Shown: positions 24,061 through 34,759, numbered from the stretch's first letter. The stretch is 64,000 bases of DNA from Isoetes taiwanensis (GCA_021234155.1 JAJEKV010000066.1:6856800-6920799), one strand, 5' to 3'. Notes: a model not told the origin generated them from the letters alone. Translations and numbers: made by a program.

Positions 24061-25571
24061 ATAACATTATCACAATAAATTGTTTCATAATAAAGATTAC
24101 ATCATATACATGTTATATTTTGAAGTTGGGAACTCCATTTAACCAAGAGTTTCAACGTTACAAAAGAAACACAAATTGTAGCAACTATTCAATCTAATTC
24201 AAATGCAAGCAGCTTTGCTTCTATATCAATAAGCTTCCTCTCTAATAAAAAAATTATGCACACAACAAGAACTTATCATATTCTATATCAGATACCACAA
24301 GGCCACCTACCTACCTCCAACAGCATAGCCTGCCATAAATCTATGGCAGCACATCCATCTATATGCATCCATGTCTAATCTAACATCTGCAAGCTAGCTT
24401 ACCCTATCTATGAAGCATGCAATAACTGTTAGATCAAGTATGCATATTCATGCCTCAGCGAATATCATATACATTATCAGGGCAGTCCCCAAGGGAGTTT
24501 CAGGTCCAAATAAGGATCTCAGCTTATAATATATCACAAAACATATGCATTTTTAGACAACGTAAGTACAAGCCACCATACCTACAAATGAATAATAATC
24601 ATTCATCTCATCATACACTATCAAGCTTATTCAATCTCAAAGTAGCAAACCAGTTCGAGCTAACCTATACTACCAGCACAACAAAGGAATGCCTGAATAT
24701 GTAAAGCATGTGTGTATCCACCTACACTATCTGCCCTAGACTATAGACATTATCTGCAACCACCTGATGCCAACAGGACCCAATTAGCCACTGCAACTTA
24801 ACATCTTCCTAAGGTGAGATGGGTCAGACGATGGGCAATGATAATCTTCCTTTTCAATTTCTAGAAGTGTGCATTTGTGCAGCAGCAAATCATATTCGTT
24901 GTCTTTCTTCAGCAGCAAGTCATAGCATATGGTTTATACTAGATAGTTTTGGAGCACATACACTACATATTTTATTACAGGAATCTATATGAGAGATTCA
25001 AGTCTACATTATTCTGAAGATACTCGGTAACTCTTGGCAATTTTAACTTTTGTATATTGCAGCAGATTTTGATTCATTTACCTGCACCAGGAGTAACGCA
25101 TTCGAGCACCCGTAATCATCCTTTAGACAACACTAAGCACAAATGACTTTCTAAAGTAGACAACATCTAGCATGGTTGTTGCAGCACAAATGTGAGTGTT
25201 AACAGCAGCTATGGAGGCTGTAAGTTTGGGAGCATCCACCATTGAAACCTGACAATCCAAGCCAAAGCAATCCAGCTCCAGCAAGAGTAATAAGAAGATT
25301 ATTTGGGGGAAATCTTCAGCAGTTCAGTCTTCAATCTGGGTCCAACCTGCAAACCCAACAAAGATTCTGCTAAAATTTCAGTAGAATTACAATATAATTT
25401 ATTAGTTTTTATGTGTAAATTTACATATCCTCCAAACAAGTGAACTTCCAGAGTTTCAGTAACAACATGCATCAACAAGAGAAGCAAGAAATAGCTTGCT
25501 GCATCTGCAACTTTACATTGAAACAAATGGAGGACAAAGAAGATGGCACGGAAAATGATCATTCAAAACCA
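24061..25571. other. Gene-free AT-rich stretch
   Basis: No coding or RNA-gene signal. It may include decayed 5' parts of the LINE that begins near 25630. Confidence 0.45.
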
Positions 25572-25603
25572 TTTTCTGAACCATTTAGAAATGGTTCAGA
25601 AAA
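25572..25603. repeat. Perfect 15-bp inverted repeat with 2-bp loop
   Basis: TTTTCTGAACCATTT - AG - AAATGGTTCAGAAAA (arms 25572-25586 and 25589-25603). It lies just upstream of the LINE remnant, and no linked second feature explains it. Confidence 0.9.
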
Positions 25604-25629
25604 AAACCTTTGCTATGCAAAGAATCGAT

Positions 25630-26850
25630 TCCTTACCTTAAAGGAGCCTTTTGCACACCGTAAGATCATCAGCAAGCTTGAAGAGCTCCAAGCCGGAACC
25701 ACCTGAATTCAGATCCTCACTCGATTGATGAATCTAGCTATGAAGGAGGGCTTATCACACAGTTGGAGAACCTGCAAAGTAGTAGTACATAAGAGTGGGA
25801 GCAAAACAGATGTGAAAAACTACTGCACCATTATGGTAAGTAGTGTTTCCGCGAAGTTCTTAGGAGGATTGCTGGAGGCAAAAGTAAGTGATGGTCAGAA
25901 GATGAGGGCAAAAGAGCGATTGGACAAGCAGGCTTTCGGAAGCATTATAGCACTCTAGATCAGGTGTTGACACTTAGAGCATTGATTCAAAAGGCTAAAG
26001 ACCCAAAGAGAGCCCAATATGCAGCTTCTATAGACTTTTCCAAGGCTTTTGATACAATTTCCAAGAGGAATTAGGTAGAAGGACAGAACAACTAGGTATT
26101 CCTAGAACTTAAAGAGTTGTGGTCGCTCGCTTATATGAAGTAATTGCTAAGCTTGCTTATTCTCTTGAAGTGTATAGCACGATTGGTGTCAGGCAGGGTT
26201 CACCTACCCTCTTTGGGTTGTTCATAGACGAATTAGAAGAATGGCTCAAGAATAGAGGGCATGCAGGATCGAAGGTGAATCAATTTGTGATTGAGCTCCT
26301 TATGTATGCGGATGATGTTGTATCAGAATGTCCGGAGGGATTGGAATTGCATATGTATAATCTAGCATCATTCTGCGCATCCAAACGTATGAAAGCTAAT
26401 ATGTTGAAAACTAAAGCCATGGTGTTTGGAACTGTTAACATGCCAGATTTTATAACGATGGAGTCAAACTAGAGATTGTGGATTGTTACAGGTATTTGGG
26501 TTTGAATATCAGCTCCAATTACAAATGGAAGGAGTGTGTCTCAAAGCGAATAGCGGGAGGTAAGGCTGCCTATATGCTATATTAATTTGTTGTCACAGGG
26601 CATCCTTGCACAAATGGAGTCTCAAGAAAATGCTTTTTCATACATTGGTGCACACGGTTGTACTCTATGGTGTTCCCATTTGGGGCCTTCCATACCAGCC
26701 AAGTTTTGGAAACAAGTTGAACTTATACTTGTCAGTTATACTATTCCCAATGCAAAGGGTCTCTATAAATTGCATTCAATGTTCCTTTTGACATTTCATA
26801 AGCGTCTTTCTGTATGTCATCAATTGTTCTCCTTAGTCATTTGGTAGCAT
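25630..26850 (+). pseudogene. LINE reverse transcriptase remnant
   Basis: Across several frames the plus strand encodes non-LTR retrotransposon reverse transcriptase motifs in order. They are EELQAGTT and LTRLMNLAMKEG (about 25680-25750); KVVVHKSGSKTDVKNY with TIMVSSVSAKFLG (RT motifs 1-2, about 25780-25865); the HYSTLDQVLTLR and SIDFSKAFDTI catalytic strand (about 25950-26060); GVRQGSP-TLFGLFIDELEE (about 26185-26245); the catalytic YADD at 26305-26316; and the thumb-like YRYLGLNISS (about 26490) and LVHTVVLYGVPIWG (about 26640-26690). Frameshifts and stops separate nearly every motif, and three residues are missing after RQGSP. No endonuclease or poly(A) tail was identified. Non-functional. 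Confidence 0.9.
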
Positions 26851-27319
26851 GCTCTTTATCTAAGTAAGATTTTTCCTCCTGATTGGACGGGATGATAGAA
26901 ACAGCACCAATGAAAGAATCTCAAACTTTTAGTCCACTTCTCAAATTTTCCCAGTGGCAGAATTCTAGGACTCAATTACAGATATATACTGGTTGAAATC
27001 AGAAGTTCTTGTACTTTGGCATGTTTTTTCGCATTCAGACGGATGCATAATGTGAGTGTGAGCTACCCATCAAATGTGTTGTGAAAGCCGATCCAACAGT
27101 AAAATCTCTTTGATCTTGAGATTTTTCACCCTTCAGAATTTTTGTTCAATTGTCTTCAGCAACTCTCACAATTCTCTTCAGAAACCCTTGTCCAATCATC
27201 TTTAATGTGATTCTCACAGTCCTATATCCAATTTAAATGATTTCACAATCTTAAACGAGCATCAGGTCATTGGCTATCCCTGTTTGGGTTTAACCGTAAT
27301 AAGTTTTGACCCCATCCTT
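26851..27319. other. Gene-free stretch between the LINE and the PPR gene
   Basis: Nothing recognisable. It probably includes the 3' flank and polyadenylation region of the minus-strand PPR gene. Confidence 0.45.
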
Positions 27320-27381
27320 CTAATAGCCTTTCTTGGAAAAAGAGCATATTCTAATAGCCTTTCTTGGAAAAAGAGCATATT
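27320..27381 (+). repeat. Perfect 31-bp tandem duplication
   Basis: 27320-27350 and 27351-27381 are identical copies of a unit with TAATAGCCTTTCTTGG. They lie 32 bp downstream of the PPR stop codon. The lack of differences indicates a very young duplication. Confidence 0.97.
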
Positions 27382-27413
27382 CTCTGTTAAGCTAAAATCC
27401 ATAAAGTAAACCC

Positions 27414-29672
27414 TTAGCCATTAGTGTGGCATGGCCTGAGCGAACTGTTTGAAAGTGGAACACAAGTTTGATGCTTCTGATATAGCCTGAGAGACTCTGT
27501 TTCTGCAGATCCATCCATGTAGATCCTACAAGCACCAAGAAAAGCCATCCAGACTGTACTGCTGGGTTGGACTGGCATAGCATCAATGATATGTTTTGCA
27601 TCATGTAAGTGTCCTGCACGGCTGTGAAGGTCTACAAGACATGCATAATGTTCCATCTTTGGTTGAACATTGTATATTTGAGTCATAGAAGCAAAATAAT
27701 GATGACCAAGATCCAGATGTCCCATGTGGCTACATGCCGCAAGAACTGAAATAAAAGTTAACTCATCTGGTTTCACATTACGAAGCTGCATTTGTTCAAA
27801 GAGTTGGAGGACCTCAACACCGTTACCATGCTGTGCATGTCCTGTGATCATTGCATTCCATGAAATAATATCACGGATAGGCATTGCATCGAAAACCTTG
27901 CGACCCAGGTCAATGCTTCCACATTTGGAATACATACCAATTAAAGCATTACCTATAATGATATTTGACTCCATTCCAGCTCCTAAAAGGAGGGTGTGAG
28001 CAGACTTGCCCCAATCTAGAGCTCCTTCACTTGCACATGCACGCAGAACACTAACATAGGTTACCTCGTCTGGCTCCAGCCCATGCTTTTTCATTTGCCC
28101 AAACAGCTCTAATGCCACTCGCCCATCCCCCTGGTCAGCATACGCTGAAATTAACATGGTCCATGGGATGAGGACCTGAATGGGCATTCTATCAAACACT
28201 TGCTTAGCACTGTCAATACTTCCGCATTTTGCATACATGTCAATGAGAGTACTTCCTACAGCAATACTTTGACCATAACCACTTTTAATAAGGCAGGCAT
28301 TAACTTGCTTTCCATATTCTAATAACTGTGCACTTGCACATGCACCTAAGACGCTGATATATGTTACCTTGTCTGGTTTCAAATCATGCTCTTGCATTCG
28401 GCAATAAAGTTCCAAAACATCATCTTCCTTTTGATTTTCTGCATGTGCTGAGATTATTGCTGTCCAGGACACAATATTCTGTCTAGGCATCAATTTAAAC
28501 ACTTTACAGCCATCCTCAGTCCTCCCACACTTAGCGTACATGGCAATCAACGTGCTGCCTACAGAAATGCTTGATTGCAGTGTAGATTTTATTATAAAAC
28601 TGTGAATATACTTTCCCCAGTTTATATCTTGGGCATCTGCACATGCAATAAGAACACTCACATATGTTACCTCATCTATGTTCAAGCTAGATTCTTGCAT
28701 TTCGACAAAAAAATTTATGCATTCAAAGGCATTCCCACATAGAGCATATCCTAACATCAGAGCATTCTGAGAAACAACATCATGTATGGTCATTCTCTGA
28801 AACACCCTATGGGCATCAATAATACTGCCACATTTGGAATACATGTCCACAAGTGTGCCTGCAACAAATACGTGCCACTTTTGATTAATATTTATCAGGC
28901 AAGCATGGATATACCTGCCAAATTCAAGAGCTCCTACTTTTGAACATGCGCCTAATATGCTTATATATGTGACCATGTCTGGCTTCAAACCCTGCTGTTG
29001 CATAATTTGAAACAGAGTCACAGCCTCATTGTTCCCCAGCTGAGAGTATCCTGAAACCAGTACAGTCCATGAGATCTGGTCTCGCTCGTCCATTCTATCA
29101 AATGCATGGCATGTATCTTCAATGCTTTCACATTTTACATACATGCCAATAAGTGCATTCCCCAGATTCAATTCCAAGTTTATTCCTGATTTCTGCAGAT
29201 GACTATGGACGTACTTGCCCCAACATAGACATTTTATGGTAGCACAAGCACTGAGGACAGTCACATATGTCACCTTGTTTGGTTCTAAACCAAGCTGCAT
29301 CATTTGCATAAAGAGCATGATACCAGAGTGTCCATCTCCGCTCCGTGCATACCCATCAATCATAGTTGTCCAGGTGATTATGTCACGTTCTGGCATTTCT
29401 TCAAATACCTTAAAAGCATATTGGGCAATACCAGATTTGGCATAAATGTTTAATAGTATATTCATTAATAGAAGTGGTGGTGGTTGTCCAGACCTGATAA
29501 GGTGGGCATGGACTCCCTTTCCTTTTGAAAGAGCATTTGGTGCTCTACATGTTCTCAAAATAACAAAACAGGCATGCCAGTACAATTTACTATGAGGATC
29601 TATGCTATCCAAAAAGCTCAAGTCCGCCATTAATTTTCTGGTCTTAGATAATACCCTTAAATCCCCTGGCAT
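27414..29672 (-). CDS. PLS-class pentatricopeptide-repeat protein (752 codons)
   Basis: PPR proteins bind single-stranded RNA one base per repeat and guide editing, splicing or cleavage of organelle transcripts. The PLS subclass is linked mainly to C-to-U editing. From about residue 97 the protein shows P-L-S triplets: P motifs of the form DIITWTTMIDGYARSGD (97-113), L motifs such as KVTYVTVLSACATIK (133-147), and S motifs such as LGNALIGMYVKCESIEDT (170-187). About six triplets run to residue 700 and end with the pre-E sequence MEHYACLVDLHSRAGHLHDA (673-692). The E region begins (VWMAFLGACR, 707-716) but soon loses the family pattern and stops at NG-752. A +1 frame continues with a GH..MAK-like E-motif fragment, so the C-terminus looks frameshifted or truncated. 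No E+ or DYW domain follows. The ATG at 29672 has an in-frame TAG two codons upstream, but a spliced upstream start is likely (29848-29967). No strong targeting prediction is possible by eye. Confidence 0.93.
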   Translation of the reverse strand: MPGDLRVLSKTRKLMADLSFLDSIDPHSKLYWHACFVILRTCRAPNALSKGKGVHAHLIRSGQPPPLLLMNILLNIYAKSGIAQYAFKVFEEMPERDIITWTTMIDGYARSGDGHSGIMLFMQMMQLGLEPNKVTYVTVLSACATIKCLCWGKYVHSHLQKSGINLELNLGNALIGMYVKCESIEDTCHAFDRMDERDQISWTVLVSGYSQLGNNEAVTLFQIMQQQGLKPDMVTYISILGACSKVGALEFGRYIHACLININQKWHVFVAGTLVDMYSKCGSIIDAHRVFQRMTIHDVVSQNALMLGYALCGNAFECINFFVEMQESSLNIDEVTYVSVLIACADAQDINWGKYIHSFIIKSTLQSSISVGSTLIAMYAKCGRTEDGCKVFKLMPRQNIVSWTAIISAHAENQKEDDVLELYCRMQEHDLKPDKVTYISVLGACASAQLLEYGKQVNACLIKSGYGQSIAVGSTLIDMYAKCGSIDSAKQVFDRMPIQVLIPWTMLISAYADQGDGRVALELFGQMKKHGLEPDEVTYVSVLRACASEGALDWGKSAHTLLLGAGMESNIIIGNALIGMYSKCGSIDLGRKVFDAMPIRDIISWNAMITGHAQHGNGVEVLQLFEQMQLRNVKPDELTFISVLAACSHMGHLDLGHHYFASMTQIYNVQPKMEHYACLVDLHSRAGHLHDAKHIIDAMPVQPSSTVWMAFLGACRIYMDGSAETESLRLYQKHQTCVPLSNSSLRPCHTNG

Positions 29673-29846
29673 GATCTAATCCAGCCTTCAAAAAATCTAA
29701 TATCCAAATTCCAACATCTGGGAAGAAGCCATTATTGACTTAACGATGCAGTTAGCCATTGCCAACGAATAGCCTAAATGAATACTGGTACTTCGAATTC
29801 GAGTTCATGAGAGACCAAAATAATATGGAAATGGCAACAAACTTAC

Positions 29847-29967
29847 CTGGCTCCGTAAGAAGCATAGGTCTTGCTCTAGTGTTCATCTTTGCAGGTGATG
29901 AAGCACGAGGTATACGGTCGTCTGGACCCATGTGTTTTATTACATGTACAAGAAATTTATCGCGCAT
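29847..29967 (-). CDS. Likely 5' coding exon of the PPR gene
   Basis: On the minus strand an ATG at 29967 opens 40 codons (MRDKFLVHVIKHMG...). It runs to a perfect plant donor, CCAG|GTAAGT, after 29847. The nearest in-phase acceptor is TGCCAG| at 29666, so a 181-bp intron (29846-29666) would join the exon codon ...CCA-G to GG-GAT and continue exactly in the PPR reading frame (GDLRVLS). The joined start is basic and lacks acidic residues in its last half, compatible with an organelle-targeting region. Alternatively the exon is 5' untranslated and translation starts at 29672. The polypyrimidine tract is modest. cDNA would settle it. Confidence 0.55.
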
Positions 29968-30162
29968 TTCTTTTCTTTGGTTCCAAAAACCTCTTCTTGT
30001 CTCAAACCTCTTCTTGTCTCAAATAACTTTAATTCCATAAAATTTGTGGTCGACATCTTTATTTAACAAACCAACGGTTCGCAAAGAGAGCCTCAAAAAA
30101 GTTTCTCCTGAGTCAAGGAGTGTAACATTGTGTTAGATTTCTTTATTGACAATAGAGCTTCC
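29968..30162. other. Upstream region of the PPR gene
   Basis: This would hold the PPR promoter (minus strand). A short tandem pair (CTCTTCTTGTCTCAAA twice, 29991-30021) is visible. No TATA box can be assigned with confidence. Confidence 0.35.
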
Positions 30163-30595
30163 AAAACATTAGAATGATTAACAATAGAGATTGATTGCTG
30201 CACAAACACCCAAGCACATAAGAAGTTGCATTCGAAGTTACATTCACATTTATTTGTTATTGTTATTATTGGTTAAATAAATATAAACACCAAAGATTCA
30301 GGTGTTTTCATCTTCTGCAAATCTAACACTGGCCATTTGCACCTAATGGCAATTCCAAAACATTAGAATAATTGACAATGCAAATAACCAATCACAACAA
30401 ATATGAGATTGATTATTGCACAAACACCCACGCACATAAGAAGTTGCATTAGAAGTTACTTTTCACATTTATTTCTTATTGTTATTATTGTTATTTGTTA
30501 TTGTTATTATTGGTTAAATAAATATGAGCACCAAAGATTAAGGTGTTTATCTTCTGCAAATCTAACACTGGTCATTTGCACTTAATGGCAATTCA
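30163..30595 (+). repeat. Two-copy tandem duplication, 190-240 bp units
   Basis: Copy 1 (30163-30352) and copy 2 (30353-30595) share, in order, TTCCAAAACATTAGAATRAT, GCACAAACACCCACGCACAT-like, TAAGAAGTTGCATT, TTATTGTTATTATTGG, GGTGTTT and CATTTGCACYTAATGGCAAT. Copy 2 is longer because its TTATTG/TTATTATTG run has expanded and about 30 extra bases precede the ATTGATTATTGC block. Confidence 0.92.
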
Positions 30596-32543
30596 TGTAA
30601 TGATATTTTCAAAAGCTCTCTCTCAAATGAACTTCTTTTGGCGTCCTACAAAGCTACCACCACCCAAATGCCAAGCAAAGTATAAAACGGCATAAGAAGA
30701 GACAACAAAGAAATATAGCTCTTCCTATAGTCCATATTATATATACCTGTTTTAAGCTTGAGAGAGCAGAGACATGTGGAAACCTAAAATAGTCTAGAAA
30801 GTATGGCAAATGCTACTTGGAACACGCAGAATCACTGAAACCTAAACCATGTTAGAACTCCACACTATGTGAAGTTCTTCACATTAATACAGTTGCATAA
30901 AAATGCACCAAAATGTAGTTTTTTTCCCTTGAAAAATATGATCTTTGTTAAACAACAATATTTACGATTAAGGCGGGATAAAAGCGGCATTAATGCCTTT
31001 GATCTAAGCAAAAGGCAAGCCAAATGTGAAGTTCTAAGAATGTGAAATATAGCAGGTCAAAGAAAAAGGAACTAGATCTAACTAATGTCACTTTCTTGCA
31101 AAGCAAGGAGAATAAGATGTATCTCAAATAGAAATTGAAGTATAGTCTCTTTGTATTCTAGATTGGATCATAAATTAACATATCTCTTACTAATTCTACA
31201 TGTCGATCAGATTAAATTTAACAACTCTTAACTGAATGATTGACAATTTGCCTTATAGTGCAGCTCTGTGTTTCACTAAAGAAATTCACGTGCAAGCTAG
31301 AGTGGAAGTTGCATAAGAACAAAGTGCAAATCTTCAACCTCAAAACAACAAGTTTTCTTTAAACAAATTAAATTGCAATTCTGTAAAAACCTAGAGCGAG
31401 AATCCTAAAACTTGTGCAACAAGTGATTTTTATGCAAACATGGAGTAAGCATGGGCCTTCCTTTTGTGGCAACTTACTTCATTTCTTGCTATGATGCAAA
31501 AAAAAAAGTCCTTTAAACACAAATAATACTAGGAACTCTAAGATCGATTCCTCGAAAGGTTTAAATTGTATATGAATTAGGAGCCTGATCTATATATTCT
31601 AATCCAAATCCTTACCTTTAATCCAAACCCTTACCTTTTGAGCATTTTCTCCTCTCTGCACTATCTTTGCAAACATTCTACATTCTCAAGAGTTAAAATG
31701 CAACAGAGTAAGCCCCCTAGCAACAAATGCATATAGAATTAGAGCAAGCAAACTAAGAAGGTAGCCCAGCATATACCTGTGTAAGTAAATAAGAAGCTAA
31801 TGATATTCTAGACACACTGGCCTAATGTTGGCACACTGGCCTGATGTTGCCTTACTGCTCTAAAATGTCAGCCAAATCTCACCATCTTCCTATTTTTTCC
31901 TTAAGATTTTGTAGGTTCAAGAATGGTGAAGATAAATACCTTATGCAATCGTCAAAGCTTGCACGATTTCCATAGATCTAGCTAAAGCTGTTACTTAATT
32001 ATTCCAAAGGCATATCTGATGGGAATAAGCTCATCCGATGGTAAAAAGCTAAGCTATGGTGTAATGATCTGTGCAACTGCTAGTAGAGTTCACTTAGGTT
32101 TTAGGTAGTTTAGTCCTGGATTCGCGCAAATTTTATTAGGGATTGAGAGGCTTTCTCGACATCGTTAACACCACTAAGGTCACCAAGCTGTAATCTCTTA
32201 GCCCTTAGTATCCATGCTTCATAATACATATGCACTTTCTTCCTTTGCTTCGTGGATTTCTAACTCCTTGCATGACAATTTCACCGCGTCAGCATATTTT
32301 TGCTACCCTTAGCATAGCAAACTTGAGTTGAAGGCCAAGAATACAACCGAATTGGAAGACCTTAGGCAATTTCAACAGCAGGGTAATTGCTTAATTTCTG
32401 GCCATGAAGGTAGGCATCTCCAATTTTGGGGTGCTCATTTTTTTCAAAGATGGTACCATTAACTTATTATTATCAACCCTTATTCTCGTCCATTATTAAA
32501 ATATCCATGTTCCATGAATTATTCATGGAATACACATACCTCA
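30596..32543. other. Gene-free stretch left of the Mutator-like element
   Basis: No confident gene. A short exon-like block on the plus strand at about 32319-32384 encodes KLELKAKNTTELEDLRQFQQQ after a pyrimidine-rich stretch ending in AG, and is followed by GGTAAT. It could be a host exon near which the transposon landed, but it is too short to judge. Small direct repeats lie at 31803-31845 (ACACTGGCCTRATGTTG). Confidence 0.4.
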
Positions 32544-32552
32544 ACTTTGGAG
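32544..32552 (+). repeat. MULE target site duplication, left
   Basis: ACTTTGGAG, identical to 37336-37344. Nine bp is the classic duplication length of the Mutator superfamily. Confidence 0.95.
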
Positions 32553-33068
32553 GGCTTAGGATAGTCTTACCCTGGTTTCGGGGATCCCGGAGGTAAAAAT
32601 ACCGTCCTCCGGTATCACCACCAGGGCTCGACGGAACCCGTTCCAGGCCCCTCCATTTCACCGTATTGGCGCACGTGAGGGGCCCTGCACCAATCTCGGC
32701 CGTCCGCTCCGCGCCACATCCGGGCCGTCCGTGGTCTTTCTCGCCTCCGGTATCACCATAAAAAGTACGGGGTGATCCCGCCGTCCGGAATCACCAACAC
32801 GTGATCCCGGCCTCCGGGATCCCCATGCCGTGGCCGATAACTGCGCCCCGATATCAGCCGTGGTGAATCCCTCCTCCGGGATCCCCGAATCCGACGGGTG
32901 TGATCCCCTCCTCCGGGATCACCATCGCTCGGCCGATATCGGCCGCCCGATATACGCCAGGTTATCCCGGCCTCCGGGATCACCACCATGGCCGATATCG
33001 GGGGCCCGAGAATATGCTGTCGTCCGGGATCCCCGCGAGGACTTTTCGGTGAAAACGCCCTCTGGGAT
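32553..33068 (+). repeat. MULE left terminal inverted repeat, about 516 bp
   Basis: Matches the reverse complement of about 36818-37335 at roughly 95% by eye. GC-rich and CpG-rich. It is built of iterated modules of 40-60 bp, each with CTCCGGGATCMCC, alternating with CCGATATCGG palindromes. Such subterminal arrays could be transposase binding sites and are likely methylation targets. Homology ends at the CTCTGGGATCCCC near 33068. Confidence 0.93.
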
Positions 33069-33150
33069 CCCCACGTACTTTATGCATGAAAATCAACGGT
33101 GGCCAGCGACCGTGGACTGATCGAGCGGCTGGTTTTCTACATGCCAGCAC

Positions 33151-34759
33151 ATGCACGGACCAACCATTGAGGTCTGGACACCTGGGATGTTGGAAACCAC
33201 CCTTCGGGATCCCAGTTTTGTCTTCCAGAATTTCTCTGCGCGACTGCATCCACAGACGGATGTTCGAAGCGGCCTGGCAGCTATGGACGTTTGGGGGCTG
33301 GAGGAGAAGATAGCACAGGTATTTATCTGCTTAAGATTATTTTTAGGAGGTAAGAAACTTATATCTGAGCTCCCTTTCTCGCCATTCCCAGCTGCGTGCG
33401 GAAATACATGTGGAGTTACCCCCTAATGGCATTTTCGACCACAGCAACCTACATTGGTTTCCCGAAGAGCACCAAGTTCCTTCTGTACATGGAGGTGGAG
33501 AAATGCTTGTCTGGACCTGCTACTTCCCAACAAACCGGGTTGAAGACTTCATTCTTGGAGAGCAAAGAAATTGTGTGGGACCGTGCAGTTTCTACTTAAG
33601 GAGTTCCAATCCCGAGAGGGTGCTAAAGAGGCCAACCAGGGATTCTTATTTGACTATGAAGAGGTATGTATTTCTAAAACCCTATCCTCTAGTTTACTTG
33701 TGTTGTTTTTGTAGTAGAAAACATTGTAGCAGAAGTATATTTAATTCTTAGAACACTCAAATTTTGAACACTCAAAACAGGTATTGGTGCACATATGGTC
33801 CCCAGGACAAGACTTTGAACACTTGCGTGGTTGCTGATGGACCACGTCAACTTGGCACATGCAGGAAAAGAGTTGAGAGGGGTGAGAGTGTGCGTAGGGG
33901 CTGCCAATGCCATTTTACCATTAGGCAACTCTACCTTCTCCCAGATTGCTCGCAAGTTACTTACTATGGGTTTGAGCATAGAAATCTCCAAGGTGAGCCT
34001 TCCCATGGTAAATTTGTTGACGTAGAGAAAGGTATCAGATTCAAGCTAGCACCGTGGATCTCTCAGGAATTGAGGGAATGGGTTAGAGAAAAGCTCGTGC
34101 ATTGGCACACCCCACGAAGTGTTATGAACATGCACGAGGAGAGGTGGAGATTTAAACTCGATGTGCATGGCAAGGATAGTATGTGTAGGGATGACATGCT
34201 GAAGATCCGGGATGTTTACAACATTGAGAAGAGTGTTGTTAGAAACACTTGGAAGCTACATGAAGACCTTCCCACTAGCATCAACATGTGGGTGCAACAA
34301 CATCTAGAGTCTGTGTTCTTCTATGAACATGGTGACACGTTCCAATTGGGAGTGATGACTCCAATCCAAAGAGAGGCAATGCTGAAGTTTGGAAAGAATA
34401 GGGCCATTTGCACGGATGCAACCTTCAAAACTCATGACAAGAGGTACACTACTTTGGGTTCATTTCCATTCTAGATCTTTTCCATAGTCCATTTAAAATG
34501 GCTATAGCATTTCAATTCTAGATCCAGTGAGAGCTATTGGTTTCTATTATACAGGTACTATCTTTTTACACTCATTGCTTTCGATGACCATTGCAATGGC
34601 TTGCCATTGGCATATGTCATAACCAATTCTAAAAAAACTAGGGCTATAACTAAGTGGTTGAAAGCACTAAAGGATTCACTATGCCTGGATGATCCGGATT
34701 GGCACCCTTCTTGCATCATTACTGACGATGCTGATGTTGAAATCAAGGCCGTAAAAAAT
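33151..34759 (+). pseudogene. MULE transposase, four exons, C-terminally truncated
   Basis: Exons 33151-33318, 33392-33663, 33781-34443 and 34555-34759 join in phase (GT/AG introns of 73, 117 and 111 bp; donors GTATTT, GTATGT, GTACAC) into 436 codons. Transposases of this family cut and join the terminal repeats with a D-D-E catalytic triad. An N-terminal Cys/His region in exon 3 (RRGCQCHF, then H..EPSH) resembles the WRKY-GCM1-type zinc fold of MURA-like proteins. The first catalytic Asp is in CTDATFKT (codon 359, 34415-34417). The second is in IITDDADVE (codon 425, 34724-34726). The fold between them (YYLFTLIAFDDHCNGLPLAY) is typical MULE. Exon 4 ends at a perfect GTAAGT donor (34760), but only about 120 bp remain before the end of the opposing gene, so the catalytic Glu and any SWIM zinc finger are gone. 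The ATG at 33151 is the first in frame. Confidence 0.88.

Noticed and set aside
27724-29445. Plus-strand open frames opposite the PPR gene
   Set aside because: They are antisense shadows of a strongly supported coding sequence, with no domain of their own.
32753-33249. Arg/Gly/Pro-rich frames in the MULE inverted repeats (also 36563-37134)
   Set aside because: They arise from the repeated CCGGGATC modules and occur as mirror copies in both TIRs.
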